From Ruegeria discodermiae (lineage in GTDB: Bacteria; Pseudomonadota; Alphaproteobacteria; Rhodobacterales; Rhodobacteraceae): a stretch of 64,000 nt of DNA. Position numbers and translations under genes: made by a program. The stretch is from NCBI RefSeq assembly GCF_030758345.1, contig NZ_JAVAMO010000011.1, forward strand, positions 93,475 through 157,474, given 5' to 3'. Shown in pieces: positions 36,179 through 45,606 of this stretch (positions are counted from its first letter, which is position 1; each line of letters opens with the position of its first letter). Below the pieces are notes generated by a model, which searched no databases, had not been told where the DNA came from, and saw only the letters and a list, made by a program, of their open reading frames with translations.

Positions 36179-39102
36179 ATCAGATCCTCGGGGTTGGGGA
36201 TGGCGGTGCGGTCCCACTCGCCGAACCTGGCGAGGTGATCATATTCGCCCTGATCGGTATCGCGATGCAGCATTCGGCGTGCAGTAAAGCCTTGATCAGG
36301 TTGGAAATATGCTTCGATCAACTGCCGTAGCTCGGCCCAGACCTGGGCGGGTGGTTCGCTTTCCAGCGGCGCTTGCACCTCGGAATAGCTGCCGCCCATG
36401 CCGATGAAGACAGCCCGCGCCACTGGCATCGGGTCGATGCTTTCGAACCCGCCTTCTTCGGCCAGCGCCGCCTCGATCAGCAATTGCTTGTCGAACCGCG
36501 CTTGCTGTTTTTCACTGGGCGGGGTGCCGGTTTTATAGTCGTAGATACGCAGCGCGCCGCTCTCGGTCTGATCAATCCGGTCGGCGCGGCCCACCAGCGT
36601 GAAATCGAGCGGATCGAGGCGTTTTTTCATACGCGCCTCAAAAGCGATCGGACCGCCGTCGCTTCGGCGTTCAACCTCGGCTGCGAGGAAGGCATCGGCA
36701 ATGCGCGCCAATCGGGCGAGCCAGAGTTTGCGCGCGGTGGGCCAGGGAATATGTGTCTCTAACAAGGCATGTGCGCGTTTCAGGAAGGCGTCGCGATGCA
36801 GGATCGCTCCATCGCGCAGGCTGTCCTTGATAAAGGCTTCGAGGATGTCGTGGATCACGATCCCGCGCAGCAGCGCGTCCGGTGCCTGAACCAGTGGATC
36901 GAGGGGCCGTAGCCGCAGCACATGTTTGGCATAGACCGCGTAGGGATCGCGGATCAGATGCTTGATCTCGGTAACAGAAAGCTGCCGGGGCCGGGCCGCT
37001 ACCGGCGGACGGGGCGAGGGGCGCGGGGCCGGGGGCAGCACTGGCGCGGCCTCCAGCAGATCGGCGCGATGCAGCCAGGTTTGGCCGCGCGCGCGCATCT
37101 GCGTCAGCGCCTGATCGCCACCTTGCGCGGGCAGGCCGCGCAGCAGGTTGGTCAGGCGATTGAGCCATCGCGACGGCACCGTTTCGGCGTCATCGGAACG
37201 GGTCGCGCGGGTCAGCCAGACCTCTGGCGCGGCGATGGCCTGCTGGAAGTCATGTGCCGACAATCCGATGCGGCGTTCAGGCAGCAGCAATCCTGCCCGG
37301 TGGCGCATCTGGCGGTTCAGCCACGGATCGGGGCTGGGCGCCTCGGGCCAGCTGCCGTCGTTCAGCCCGCCAAGAATCAACAGATCGGCCCCCTGAACCC
37401 GCGCTTCAAGCGTGCCCCAGATCATGATGCTTTCATTAGGGGCGTCGCGGTCGCGCACCTCTTCGCCCGCCAGCAATGCGCCAAGCAGATCGGCGAAGTC
37501 GCGGGGGGACAGGTCGCCACCATGATGCGCCTCACGCTCTAGCGATTCGATCAGCGTCCGCGCTTTCTGGCCTGCGTTCTTGTCCCACAGACCGCCTTCA
37601 CCCCCGGCATGCCCGGCGGAAATACCCTCGGCCAACTGTCGCAGTCGCTGCATCCAGGTGTCGAGCGGCAGGGGTCCCGAAACCTGCTGGTCGCAGAAAT
37701 GGCGAACGATCCAGCCGATCCAGTCCGGCGCGATCTTTTTGCGTTCGGCAAACGCGGCAAGGCTAGCCGCATCGGGGAAGGGCGGCCCATTGCGTCGCAG
37801 ATCCAATTCCAGCTCACGAGTGTTGAGCAGGTGCGCGCTACGTTCCGCGCCATCATGGCAGAGCGGGTGTTTGAGCAGCATCAGCAGCACTTCACCATCC
37901 AGTCGCTTGGTGAACAGGCTCGCCACATGTCGCAGGAACCGGCCCGGCGGCGAGAGCTGCAGTGGCAGACCGGCGCTGTCATCGGGCAGGATGTTCCACC
38001 GATCCAGTGCGGCGCTGACCTGCCGGGTCAGCATGCGGTCCGGGGTGATCAGCGCCGCTGTTTGCCCGGTTTCGGCCGCCGCGCGAAGACGCAGCGCGAT
38101 GGCCAGCGCCTCGGATCGGGGCGAGGGCGCTTCGAGCAGGGTCAGGTCATCGGTTGCTTGTGTGAGATCGGTCAGCGCCGGACCTTCGCTCATCCAGGCA
38201 TCGGTAACCGGCGCGGGGCGCAAAGCCAGGGAGACCAGGCGGTTTCTGGGCGGGCAGGGGGCGGTGCCCCCCGTCCAGGGCTGCACGTCGGCTGGCGTCA
38301 AATCAAGATCGCGCAGCAGTTTCGCGAACCGGTATTGCGGGTGGTCTTCTGCTGACTGCGCATCGTCGAGCTTGTCCCAGACATGGCGCGGCTGGTCAAA
38401 GTCGAACCCCGGCAGGATCAGCGCCCCTTGCGGCAGCTGGGCAACGGCCTTCATCAGCAGCATCGTCGTGCCACGCGAGCCGGTAGATCCGGCCAGAAGG
38501 ACCGGGTGTTGCGGTGGGCTCTGCTGCCACTCGGCGCTCAGGCGTTCGACCAGTTGCCGTTGCCGGGCCTGTTGGTCCAGAGCGGTGTCGGTTGCTTGCA
38601 GGAACTGCTCGGCGATGCCGATAAAGCTCTGCGTGCGGGCCCAATGGCCGGACAGATCGCTGACATCCAGCGCCCGGATTGCCTCGGGCGAGACACCTTC
38701 GCCCTGCATCTCGTCAAGCAGCGCGGCGAGGCTGTCGGACAGATCGAAGAGCGAGGCGCGGGGGGCCAGATCGGGTTGCCGGTCGATCAGGTTGCCTATC
38801 AGTTGCGTCAGTTCCAACCGTCGCCGCAGCGCTGGCAGGGCCGGAGGCAAGGGCTGGCTGACAGCCGTGTCGGCATATCCGGTGACCAGCGACAAGCGCG
38901 GCAACAGGCAGGGCGGCCCCGCATCAAATAGCGTTCGCACCCGCCGCGCCATACGGCGCGTGTTCACCACCAGATCGGTGCGCGCCAGGGCTTCGGGCGG
39001 CTGCCCCGCCGCGCGCGCGCGCAGCCCTTCGACCAGCGCTTTGGGGAAATCCGCGCCGGGCGGGACGGCATAGACGCGCGGGGTGTCTCGTGGCTCAAAC
39101 AT
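36175..39102 (-). CDS. addB: Double-strand break repair protein AddB
   Basis: Partner of AddA. 975 aa from ATG 39102 (MFEPRDTPRVYAVPPG). The N-terminal helicase-like fold lacks a usable Walker A (VPPGADFPKALVEG), as in alphaproteobacterial AddB. The C-terminal PD-(D/E)xK nuclease shows HDILEAFIKD, FTLVGRADRIDQTESG and IYDYKTGTPPSEKQ. It overlaps the upstream nucleotidyltransferase gene by eight bases and addA by four. Confidence 0.93.
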   Translation of the reverse strand: MFEPRDTPRVYAVPPGADFPKALVEGLRARAAGQPPEALARTDLVVNTRRMARRVRTLFDAGPPCLLPRLSLVTGYADTAVSQPLPPALPALRRRLELTQLIGNLIDRQPDLAPRASLFDLSDSLAALLDEMQGEGVSPEAIRALDVSDLSGHWARTQSFIGIAEQFLQATDTALDQQARQRQLVERLSAEWQQSPPQHPVLLAGSTGSRGTTMLLMKAVAQLPQGALILPGFDFDQPRHVWDKLDDAQSAEDHPQYRFAKLLRDLDLTPADVQPWTGGTAPCPPRNRLVSLALRPAPVTDAWMSEGPALTDLTQATDDLTLLEAPSPRSEALAIALRLRAAAETGQTAALITPDRMLTRQVSAALDRWNILPDDSAGLPLQLSPPGRFLRHVASLFTKRLDGEVLLMLLKHPLCHDGAERSAHLLNTRELELDLRRNGPPFPDAASLAAFAERKKIAPDWIGWIVRHFCDQQVSGPLPLDTWMQRLRQLAEGISAGHAGGEGGLWDKNAGQKARTLIESLEREAHHGGDLSPRDFADLLGALLAGEEVRDRDAPNESIMIWGTLEARVQGADLLILGGLNDGSWPEAPSPDPWLNRQMRHRAGLLLPERRIGLSAHDFQQAIAAPEVWLTRATRSDDAETVPSRWLNRLTNLLRGLPAQGGDQALTQMRARGQTWLHRADLLEAAPVLPPAPRPSPRPPVAARPRQLSVTEIKHLIRDPYAVYAKHVLRLRPLDPLVQAPDALLRGIVIHDILEAFIKDSLRDGAILHRDAFLKRAHALLETHIPWPTARKLWLARLARIADAFLAAEVERRSDGGPIAFEARMKKRLDPLDFTLVGRADRIDQTESGALRIYDYKTGTPPSEKQQARFDKQLLIEAALAEEGGFESIDPMPVARAVFIGMGGSYSEVQAPLESEPPAQVWAELRQLIEAYFQPDQGFTARRMLHRDTDQGEYDHLARFGEWDRTAIPNPEDLI

Positions 39103-39769
39103 CGGCCAGCAGTGTTTCGGCCAGCGTAATGCCCTCGGGCGTGCCCACATCACACCAGCGACCGGTATAGCGGAGTGCAAACAGGCGCTTGTCCGCGAGC
39201 ATCAGGTCCCAGAGGCGGTTGAGCGAAAAGACCTCGGCGTCGATTTCGGCCAGCCTCTCGGTTTTCAGAATTTGCACGCCTCCATAGATCAGCCCGCTGC
39301 CACGGGTGATGCGGCCAGCCTCATCGCGGGTGAAATCACCCTTCCCGGTATGTCCAAGCGCGTGTTCCGTGGGCACGCACATCAGCAGCGCATCCATCCT
39401 GTCAGGTTTCCACGCGTTCAGCAGGTCTGAAACCGGGTTGGGGCCGGACCAGATCGCATCGGTATTCATGGTCACCACCGGCGCTGGACCAAGCAGAGGT
39501 AGAGCCGCGCGCAGTCCGCCTCCGGTCTCAAGAATGTCCGGCTCTTCGACATTCACGGTGACGCCCTGAGGTTCCAGATGCGCGGCGAGCATGTCGGATT
39601 TGTAGTGCAGATTGGCGGCGATCAGGCCCGGATTGACGGCGTGTGCCAGATCCAGCGTGTGGTCGATCAGCGCGCGGCCGGAGACCAGGATCAGTGGCTT
39701 GGGGCGGTCCTGCGTCAGGGTGCCCATTCTTGTGCCAAAACCGGCGGCAAATAGAAGGATATTGGTCAT
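39095..39769 (-). CDS. murU: Sugar-phosphate nucleotidyltransferase, MurU-like
   Basis: 224 aa with the nucleotidyltransferase start LLFAAGFGTRMGTLTQDRPK, PLILVSGRALIDHTLDLA, VTMNTDAIW and TGRWCDVGTPEG. MurU (known in Pseudomonas) makes UDP-MurNAc from MurNAc alpha-1-phosphate in a peptidoglycan-recycling bypass. The assignment rests on the immediate upstream AmgK-like kinase (four-base overlap), which makes that phosphate. A general NTP transferase is the alternative. ATG 39769 chosen; upstream in-frame codons are amgK. Confidence 0.82.
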   Translation of the reverse strand: MTNILLFAAGFGTRMGTLTQDRPKPLILVSGRALIDHTLDLAHAVNPGLIAANLHYKSDMLAAHLEPQGVTVNVEEPDILETGGGLRAALPLLGPAPVVTMNTDAIWSGPNPVSDLLNAWKPDRMDALLMCVPTEHALGHTGKGDFTRDEAGRITRGSGLIYGGVQILKTERLAEIDAEVFSLNRLWDLMLADKRLFALRYTGRWCDVGTPEGITLAETLLADV

Positions 39770-40767
39770 GGGCGCCTCAGCCTGGACAGGTTTTCCGGTG
39801 TTGGCTCGGGCAGGCTGTTGCGGAGCAAGCCCGCCACGGATTGCATCGCCGGATGGTAGAGATCGCGCATCAGATGGCCCCAGACGCGCGGGATCAGCTT
39901 GACATAATGCGGCTTGCCGTAATCGCGGCAAAGCCGCCCGAACACGCCCAGAATGCGCAGGTTCCGCTGGGTGCCAAGCACGGCATACGCGGTGGTGAAA
40001 GGGTGGGCGTCACAACCCGTGCCTTCGATGTAATAGCGGATCGTTTCTGCCTCTGTCCGGGGTGATACATCGCGTCTGGCATCCTGCAGAAGCGAGACGA
40101 GATCATAAGCGGGGTGGCACAGAAACGCGTCCTGGAAATCCAGCAGGCCGACGCGGGCCGGGCCGTCGCGATCCGGCAGCCAGATCAGGTTTTCCGCGTG
40201 GTAATCCCGCAGCGCCAGAACGGGCGGGTCTGACAGAACCTGGTCGAGGATTTTGTGGAAACGGCTTTGGAATTCAGCAGCGTCCTGCGATTGATCGCGC
40301 CCGGTGATCGCTTCGGCATATTTCTCAAATGCGATGCCCGTCATGGTAGCGAGATGGGTGGCATCGGGCTGAGCCAGCGAAGGAACCGGCGCGGATCGCA
40401 ATGTGATCAATACATCACTTGCCGCTTGATAGAGACTGTTTTCAAGCGCCGCGTCGCGTTCGATCAGGCGCGCGAAAAGGCCGTCGCCCAGATCTTCGAG
40501 CAGAAGGAACCCTGCTTTTGGGTCGGCGGCGTGGATCACAGGCGCGCTCAGGCCGATGTCGCGCAGATGCCGCGCGATGGATTGGAACGGTCCGACGTCT
40601 TCGCCGTTTTCCGGCGGCGCATCCATCAGGATCAGCCGGTTGCCCGCCGGGTCGGTCAGGCGCAGATAACGGCGGTTCGAGGCGTCCCCCGCAAGTGCTT
40701 GAGTCTGCGCATCCTGCACGCCCTCATGCTGCAGAAAAGCGGCCAGCAGCGCGTCGCGTGCGCTCAT
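39766..40767 (-). CDS. amgK: AmgK-like anomeric amino-sugar kinase (aminoglycoside phosphotransferase fold)
   Basis: 333 aa. Kinase marks: AGDASNRRYLRL (nucleotide loop), LLEDLGDGLFARL, catalytic loop ALRDYHAENLIWL and the metal motif LLDFQDAFLCHPAYDLVSLL. AmgK phosphorylates the anomeric OH of MurNAc/GlcNAc. Position between tsaE and the murU-like gene matches the conserved tsaE-amgK-murU order of many Proteobacteria. The start at 40767 overlaps the tsaE stop (ATGA). Confidence 0.85.
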   Translation of the reverse strand: MSARDALLAAFLQHEGVQDAQTQALAGDASNRRYLRLTDPAGNRLILMDAPPENGEDVGPFQSIARHLRDIGLSAPVIHAADPKAGFLLLEDLGDGLFARLIERDAALENSLYQAASDVLITLRSAPVPSLAQPDATHLATMTGIAFEKYAEAITGRDQSQDAAEFQSRFHKILDQVLSDPPVLALRDYHAENLIWLPDRDGPARVGLLDFQDAFLCHPAYDLVSLLQDARRDVSPRTEAETIRYYIEGTGCDAHPFTTAYAVLGTQRNLRILGVFGRLCRDYGKPHYVKLIPRVWGHLMRDLYHPAMQSVAGLLRNSLPEPTPENLSRLRRP

Positions 40768-41246
40768 GCCAGACCGTCCAGACGGTGCTGCCATTTCGGA
40801 TCGCTCCAGGCAAAGTTCAGATCGCGCGCCTCAGCCTGATCGGGATCGGTGTCGAAACTGATCTGCAGGGCGTTGTCTGGCGTCAGCTCTGCCAGGCGAT
40901 CGGGCCATTCAATCAGGCAGATCGCGGTCTCGAACGCATCGCTCAGGCCCAGCTCTTCGATTTCACCGGTGCTGGTTAGGCGGTAGAGGTCGGCATGCCA
41001 CAGCTCGCCCAGGCGGGTCTCATAGGTCTGGACAAGCGTGTAGGTGGGCGAGGGCACATCCTCGACCTCGGTCATCAGGTTCTGAATCAGGTGGCGGGCG
41101 AAATGAGTCTTGCCGCTGCCGATCGGACCGATGAGCAGCAGGCAATCCCCCGGCTCCAGCGTTGGACCCAGGTTCTGGGCCAGCGCAGCTGTTTGCGCGG
41201 GGGAGCGTGTGTGTTTGGTAAATATCGATGGGCTGCCCGAATTCAT
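40764..41246 (-). CDS. tsaE: tRNA threonylcarbamoyladenosine biosynthesis ATPase TsaE
   Basis: ATPase needed for the t6A37 modification with TsaB and TsaD. Walker A GPIGSGKTHFARHL, then VPSPTYTLVQTYE, HADLYRLTS and LIEWPDRL, all diagnostic. 160 aa from ATG 41246. Begins the tightly overlapped run tsaE-amgK-murU-addB-addA. tsaB and tsaD are elsewhere. Confidence 0.94.
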   Translation of the reverse strand: MNSGSPSIFTKHTRSPAQTAALAQNLGPTLEPGDCLLLIGPIGSGKTHFARHLIQNLMTEVEDVPSPTYTLVQTYETRLGELWHADLYRLTSTGEIEELGLSDAFETAICLIEWPDRLAELTPDNALQISFDTDPDQAEARDLNFAWSDPKWQHRLDGLA

Positions 41247-41287
41247 GGCGCCACAATGACGCTGGCGCAACCCGGCTGCAAGCGGGT

Positions 41288-42793
41288 TCAGGCCCGCGTG
41301 AGCTGCTTGTTTTCCGCCTCAGCCACGGTGCTTTCATGAGAGAAACTTACCATCGTCGCCATGTTCGGCAGGGGGCTGACCGATACCGCAAGCGGATGCC
41401 CCTTGCGAAGCTTCACCTGTGCCCACCAATCGCTGCGATTTTCGCGCGCGGCGACAAAGTCGCGGATGTCACCCCAGACCGGCGTAGCGGTGCAGCGTTC
41501 CTGCCAGATCCGGGTCGCATTCAGCACCGATATCTGGTCGAAGCTTTCATCCGGGTCCACTTCCCAGAGGGTGCGGAAGGCCCGGTTGCAATAGCTCAGC
41601 GCGCCATCGGCGGAAAACACTGCGATGGCGTCGTCCAGATGATCGAGGATGGTCTGGCCCAGCTCCATATCCGCGCGAAAGCGGCGGGTGAGGGTGATCT
41701 CGGCGGTGATATCCTCGAACAGGAAGGCCACAGCACCATCGGGATGTGGCCGTCCGCTGACCGAATAGACCGAGCCTGAGGGCAGCGACCATGTTTCCTG
41801 ATAGCGCCCGTCAGCGGCCGCCTGCAGCAAGGCGTCGATCTGATGGCGCCAGCTGCTATAGCTCTTGGGTTCGGGCATCATGTTGTTGTTGCGCAACCGG
41901 TCAAAAAAGCTGGCGATGCTGGGGCGCGCGCTGAGGAAATCGATGGGCAGCGCGGTCAGGTCGGTCAATGCAGGGTTGAACAGTGCCAGTTGCTGATTGC
42001 GGTCAAAGATCGCCAAACCGGTGGAGAGCTGCGCGAAGGTTTTCGACAGGGTCTGAACGAAATCACGCCGCGCCACCTCGGCCTCGACCACGGCATGGGC
42101 GTCGACCGCATAGCACAGAAAGCCGCCCTGCTGTTTCAACGCGGTGAAATCATACCAAAGCTTGTGCTGGCCATCCTCGGTTTCGATGCTGATGCGTTTC
42201 TTGCGACCCAGCACGCCCAGGGCCTGCGGATCGGGAAAAAACGGGTCTTCCAGCCGGGGCCGGTTGTCGCGCACTTTTCGCGCCAGCATCGAATAGGCTG
42301 TATTGCACCATGTCACCCGGTTGGACCCGTCCAGATACCAGGCCGGATACGGCGCCTTGTCCATGGCGAGCCGCATCGGGGCGGTCTCGTCGCAAGCCGT
42401 GTCGGGACGGGCCGCGCGCAATTCCACCCGTGTCACCCCGTCGATCCATTCACATAACACCTCGGTCTGGTTGCTGCCATCGATCGGAGGCACCCGGATT
42501 TCACCATGCGAGCGGACCTTTTCCGGGCTGTCGGGAAATCCCGGGAAATCAACCGACAAATGCGCATGGAGCGTGTCCCAATCAACCACCGAATCCTGCA
42601 ATTCGGGGCCGTTATCGGACATTCCGATCAGATCCTCGCCATCGAACAGGTACACCGTCTTGCGGCGCGGATTGAAGCGCAGCAGATGTCCGGCGGGGCC
42701 TGCCAATGCGCGCTTGGGCGATATCCACAGCGCGGCCAGTATGGCAGAAAGCAAGCAGATGCTTGCCAGGGTGATCCAATCGCCTGTCGCCAT
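41288..42793 (-). CDS. Membrane-anchored multi-PAS protein without a kinase domain
   Basis: 501 aa. One N-terminal membrane helix (about 7-25, ITLASICLLSAILAALWI), then an extended region and PAS-like modules at about 145-250 (YPAWYLDGSNRVTWCNTAY), 260-365 (STGLAIFDRNQQLALFNPAL) and 385-480 (LDHLDDAIAVFSADGALSYCNRAF). I see no H-box, no GHKL ATPase motifs and no GGDEF, EAL or HTH output; the chain ends shortly after the last PAS. It is 63 bp downstream of regB in the same direction and 41 bp upstream of tsaE. Similar proteins are sometimes annotated as kinases. The role is unknown; an input partner for RegB is a guess. Confidence 0.75.
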   Translation of the reverse strand: MATGDWITLASICLLSAILAALWISPKRALAGPAGHLLRFNPRRKTVYLFDGEDLIGMSDNGPELQDSVVDWDTLHAHLSVDFPGFPDSPEKVRSHGEIRVPPIDGSNQTEVLCEWIDGVTRVELRAARPDTACDETAPMRLAMDKAPYPAWYLDGSNRVTWCNTAYSMLARKVRDNRPRLEDPFFPDPQALGVLGRKKRISIETEDGQHKLWYDFTALKQQGGFLCYAVDAHAVVEAEVARRDFVQTLSKTFAQLSTGLAIFDRNQQLALFNPALTDLTALPIDFLSARPSIASFFDRLRNNNMMPEPKSYSSWRHQIDALLQAAADGRYQETWSLPSGSVYSVSGRPHPDGAVAFLFEDITAEITLTRRFRADMELGQTILDHLDDAIAVFSADGALSYCNRAFRTLWEVDPDESFDQISVLNATRIWQERCTATPVWGDIRDFVAARENRSDWWAQVKLRKGHPLAVSVSPLPNMATMVSFSHESTVAEAENKQLTRA

Positions 42794-42856
42794 ATCCGAA
42801 CCTTTGCCGAAACCGTATCCGCGACACTGGACCCATAGAGGTTAACAGCCGCTTAA

Positions 42857-44254
42857 TCAGACGGGGATCTGCTGGTTGTGGCCGACGGGAACACGATTTT
42901 CGCCCATGCGTGCGTCGATCTTGTTGCGCGGCCAGGCCACCTGCACGATGGCCCCCAACCGCTCGGGCGATGTGCTCAGCGTTTGGTTCGGGTCCCAGCC
43001 ATTGGCAAAGGACAGCGTGGCCCCGCTGCGTTCCAACAATGTCTTGGCAATGAACAGGCCCAGCCCCATCCCCTCATATTCCGGCCTCGTGCGCTGCTCG
43101 CTTTCGCTGCGTCTGCGCCGCATGAACGGATCTCCGATTCTGCGGATCAAATGCGGGGGATAGCCGCGCCCGTCATCCATGATGCGGATGACGATCTTGT
43201 CCTCGGTCCATTCGGATTCGATCCAGACCGCGCTGCGGGCGAAATCGACGCCGTTCTGGATCAGGTTGCGTAGCCCGTGGATCACCTCGGGCTGGCGCAG
43301 GATCGAGGGTTGCTGCATGTCGCCACCCTCACCGGGACCTTCGTGGAAATGCACCTCTTTGCCACGATCCAAATGCGGCTCGGCGGATTCGTGAATCACG
43401 GTCGATAGCGGGGCCTGCCGCAAATGCAGATCGTCTTTCCCGGCCCGGCCCATATTGCGCAGGATATCGCGGCATCGATCCGCCTGCTCGCGGATAAGCG
43501 CGGCATCCTCGCGCAGGTCCGGGTGGTCATCCAGCTCTTCGATCAATTCAGAACTGGTTAGCTTTATCGTTGCCAGCGGCGTGCCCAGCTCATGCGCGGC
43601 GGCGGCAACGACGCCGCCCAGATCGGTAAGTTTCTGCTCCCGGGCCAGCGCCATATGTGTCGCTGACAGCGCCTCGGACATGGATTGCGCCTCAGTACTG
43701 ATCCGGTAGGAATAGAGGCCCAGAAAGACAATAGCGATGATAATGGCAATCCAGTTGCCAAAAACAAAGATATCAGCATCCTGCAGGATCATCCCGCTTG
43801 CGGTGCGCAGTGGCAGGTAGAACTCGGACAGCAGCGTGACCAGCACAATCGCCGTCCCCCCGATGATCAGGGTCGAGCGCAGCCCCAACACATTCGCCGA
43901 GATCGTCACCGGCCCCAGAAGCAGCAATGCAAACGGGTTGTTGAGGCCCCCGGTCAGATAGAGCAGTGAGCCCAGTTGCAGCAGATCGAACAAGACCATC
44001 AGAAAGTTCTCGAACTCGGTCAGGCGCTTGTTTTCGGGGAAGATGAAGATCGCGATCAGGTTGCCGATCACGGAAATGCCGACGGCCAGATAGCACAGCG
44101 CCAACTCAAGCTGCAGGTGATAGACGCGCTGGGCTACGGTGATCGCGCCCAACTGGCCAATGATCGCGATCCAGCGCAGCAGGATCAAAGTGCGCAGCCG
44201 AATCCAGCCGCTGCGTTCCTGGCCGCGCCAGAGGTTGCTATTGGAAATCGCCAT
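42857..44254 (-). CDS. regB: Redox-sensing histidine kinase RegB (PrrB)
   Basis: Global redox kinase of purple and marine alphaproteobacteria, controlling respiration, carbon and nitrogen fixation genes and photosynthesis where present. Six N-terminal membrane helices (about 25-185) with the quinone-site motif GGLNNPFALLLL (102-113), H-box AAAHELGTPL with His221, and the redox cysteine Cys261 in ADRCRDIL; these correspond to His225 and Cys265 of Rhodobacter RegB. GHKL motifs: LIQNGVDFA, MDDGRGYPP, GMGLGLFIAKTLLERS. 465 aa. Divergent from senC-regA, 90 bp apart. Confidence 0.95.
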   Translation of the reverse strand: MAISNSNLWRGQERSGWIRLRTLILLRWIAIIGQLGAITVAQRVYHLQLELALCYLAVGISVIGNLIAIFIFPENKRLTEFENFLMVLFDLLQLGSLLYLTGGLNNPFALLLLGPVTISANVLGLRSTLIIGGTAIVLVTLLSEFYLPLRTASGMILQDADIFVFGNWIAIIIAIVFLGLYSYRISTEAQSMSEALSATHMALAREQKLTDLGGVVAAAAHELGTPLATIKLTSSELIEELDDHPDLREDAALIREQADRCRDILRNMGRAGKDDLHLRQAPLSTVIHESAEPHLDRGKEVHFHEGPGEGGDMQQPSILRQPEVIHGLRNLIQNGVDFARSAVWIESEWTEDKIVIRIMDDGRGYPPHLIRRIGDPFMRRRRSESEQRTRPEYEGMGLGLFIAKTLLERSGATLSFANGWDPNQTLSTSPERLGAIVQVAWPRNKIDARMGENRVPVGHNQQIPV

Positions 44255-44344
44255 TGGTCAACTATGTCCCGTTGCAAAGGCCGACCAAGTTGATAGGTCT
44301 CACGGCCAGTATGTTCAACATCTCATTCTTAGAGGTTCAACGCC

Positions 44345-44965
44345 ATGCCCCGTCTCTACGCCATTCTGGCCGCTGTCTTTGTGGTGCTTTTGCTTGCCGT
44401 AACCTGGTTCATGACGCGCGGGGGACAATCGGATGATCAATTCGCACAATGCCGCGCCAGCCAGATCGCGGGTGGGGCGGGCGCAATCGGCGGTCCGTTC
44501 GAACTGGTCAATGCAGATGGCCAGACGGTTACCGACGCGGATGTGATTACCGAACCGGCGCTGATCTATTTCGGCTACACCTTCTGCCCGGATGTCTGCC
44601 CCTTTGATATGGCCCGCAATGCCGACGCGGTGGATGTTCTGGAAAGTCGCGGCCAGATGGTGACGCCGGTCTTCATCTCTATCGACCCGGAACGGGACAC
44701 GCCCGAGGTCGTCGGGGATTATGCCGAAAACCTGCATGAGCGGCTGATCGGCCTGACCGGATCACCGGAACAGGTCAAGGCGGCCAGCAAGGCCTACAAG
44801 ACCTACTATAAGGCGCAGGACAAATCCGACGAGTTCTATCTGGTCGATCATTCGACCTTCAGCTATCTGGTGCTGCCCGAACACGGCTTCGTCGAGTTCT
44901 TCCGCCGCGAGATCGAGCCCGAGAAGATGGCCGACCAGATCGGCTGCTTTCTCGACGCTGCGTGA
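44345..44965 (+). CDS. senC: SCO/SenC family copper chaperone (PrrC)
   Basis: Membrane-tethered thioredoxin-fold protein that delivers copper to cytochrome c oxidase; PrrC/SenC also influences RegB signalling. Membrane helix at 5-22, then the copper site FGYTFCPDVCPFD with Cys81 and Cys85 and the ligand His in YLVDHSTFSYLV. 206 aa. Part of the regB-senC-regA locus, followed by regA after 86 bp. Confidence 0.94.
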   Translation: MPRLYAILAAVFVVLLLAVTWFMTRGGQSDDQFAQCRASQIAGGAGAIGGPFELVNADGQTVTDADVITEPALIYFGYTFCPDVCPFDMARNADAVDVLESRGQMVTPVFISIDPERDTPEVVGDYAENLHERLIGLTGSPEQVKAASKAYKTYYKAQDKSDEFYLVDHSTFSYLVLPEHGFVEFFRREIEPEKMADQIGCFLDAA

Positions 44966-45051
44966 CCCACTTGCCGTGTTTGACCTTTCAGGTTGCGCCG
45001 TTAATACTCGGCACAGCCACATCGAGCCCAAAAACAATGGAATGAACGACT

Positions 45052-45606
45052 ATGGCCGACACTTCTCAGCTTGAAATCGGACCAGACAAATCGCTTTTGC
45101 TGGTTGACGATGATGAGCCGTTTCTGAGGCGTCTGGCCAAGGCAATGGAAAAGCGCGGTTTTGAGATCGAGACCGCCGGCTCCGTTGCTGCAGGGCGCGC
45201 CATCGCCACCGCCCGCCCGCCGGCCTATGCCGTGGTCGATCTGCGGCTGGAAGATGGCAATGGTCTGGATGTGGTCGAGGTACTGCGCGAAAAGCGCCCC
45301 GATTGCCGAGTGGTGGTGCTGACGGGCTATGGCGCGATTGCCACCGCCGTGGCAGCGGTCAAGATCGGCGCCACGGATTATCTTTCGAAACCGGCCGATG
45401 CCACCGATATCATGAACGCGCTGCTGGTGGGCAGCGACGAGCTACCGCCCCCCCCGGAAAACCCGATGAGTGCTGACAGGGTCCGTTGGGAACATATCCA
45501 GCGTGTCTATGAACTCTGCGACCGCAATGTCAGCGAGACCGCGCGGCGCCTGAACATGCACCGCCGGACCTTGCAGCGGATATTGGCCAAACGCAGCCCG
45601 CGGTAG
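45052..45606 (+). CDS. regA: Redox response regulator RegA (PrrA)
   Basis: Response regulator phosphorylated by RegB. Receiver domain with LLVDDDEPF, phospho-acceptor Asp63 (VVDLRLEDG) and LSKPAD; a proline-rich linker (ELPPPPENP) precedes the Fis-type helix-turn-helix (NVSETARRLNMHRRTLQRILAKRSPR), which is nearly invariant among RegA proteins. 184 aa, exactly the family size. Last gene of the core block before the acquired-looking island. Confidence 0.97.
   Translation: MADTSQLEIGPDKSLLLVDDDEPFLRRLAKAMEKRGFEIETAGSVAAGRAIATARPPAYAVVDLRLEDGNGLDVVEVLREKRPDCRVVVLTGYGAIATAVAAVKIGATDYLSKPADATDIMNALLVGSDELPPPPENPMSADRVRWEHIQRVYELCDRNVSETARRLNMHRRTLQRILAKRSPR

Noticed and set aside
44966..45051. 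Promoter TTGACC-N16-TAATAC upstream of regA
   Set aside because: The -10 element matches the consensus in only three of six positions; too weak to annotate.
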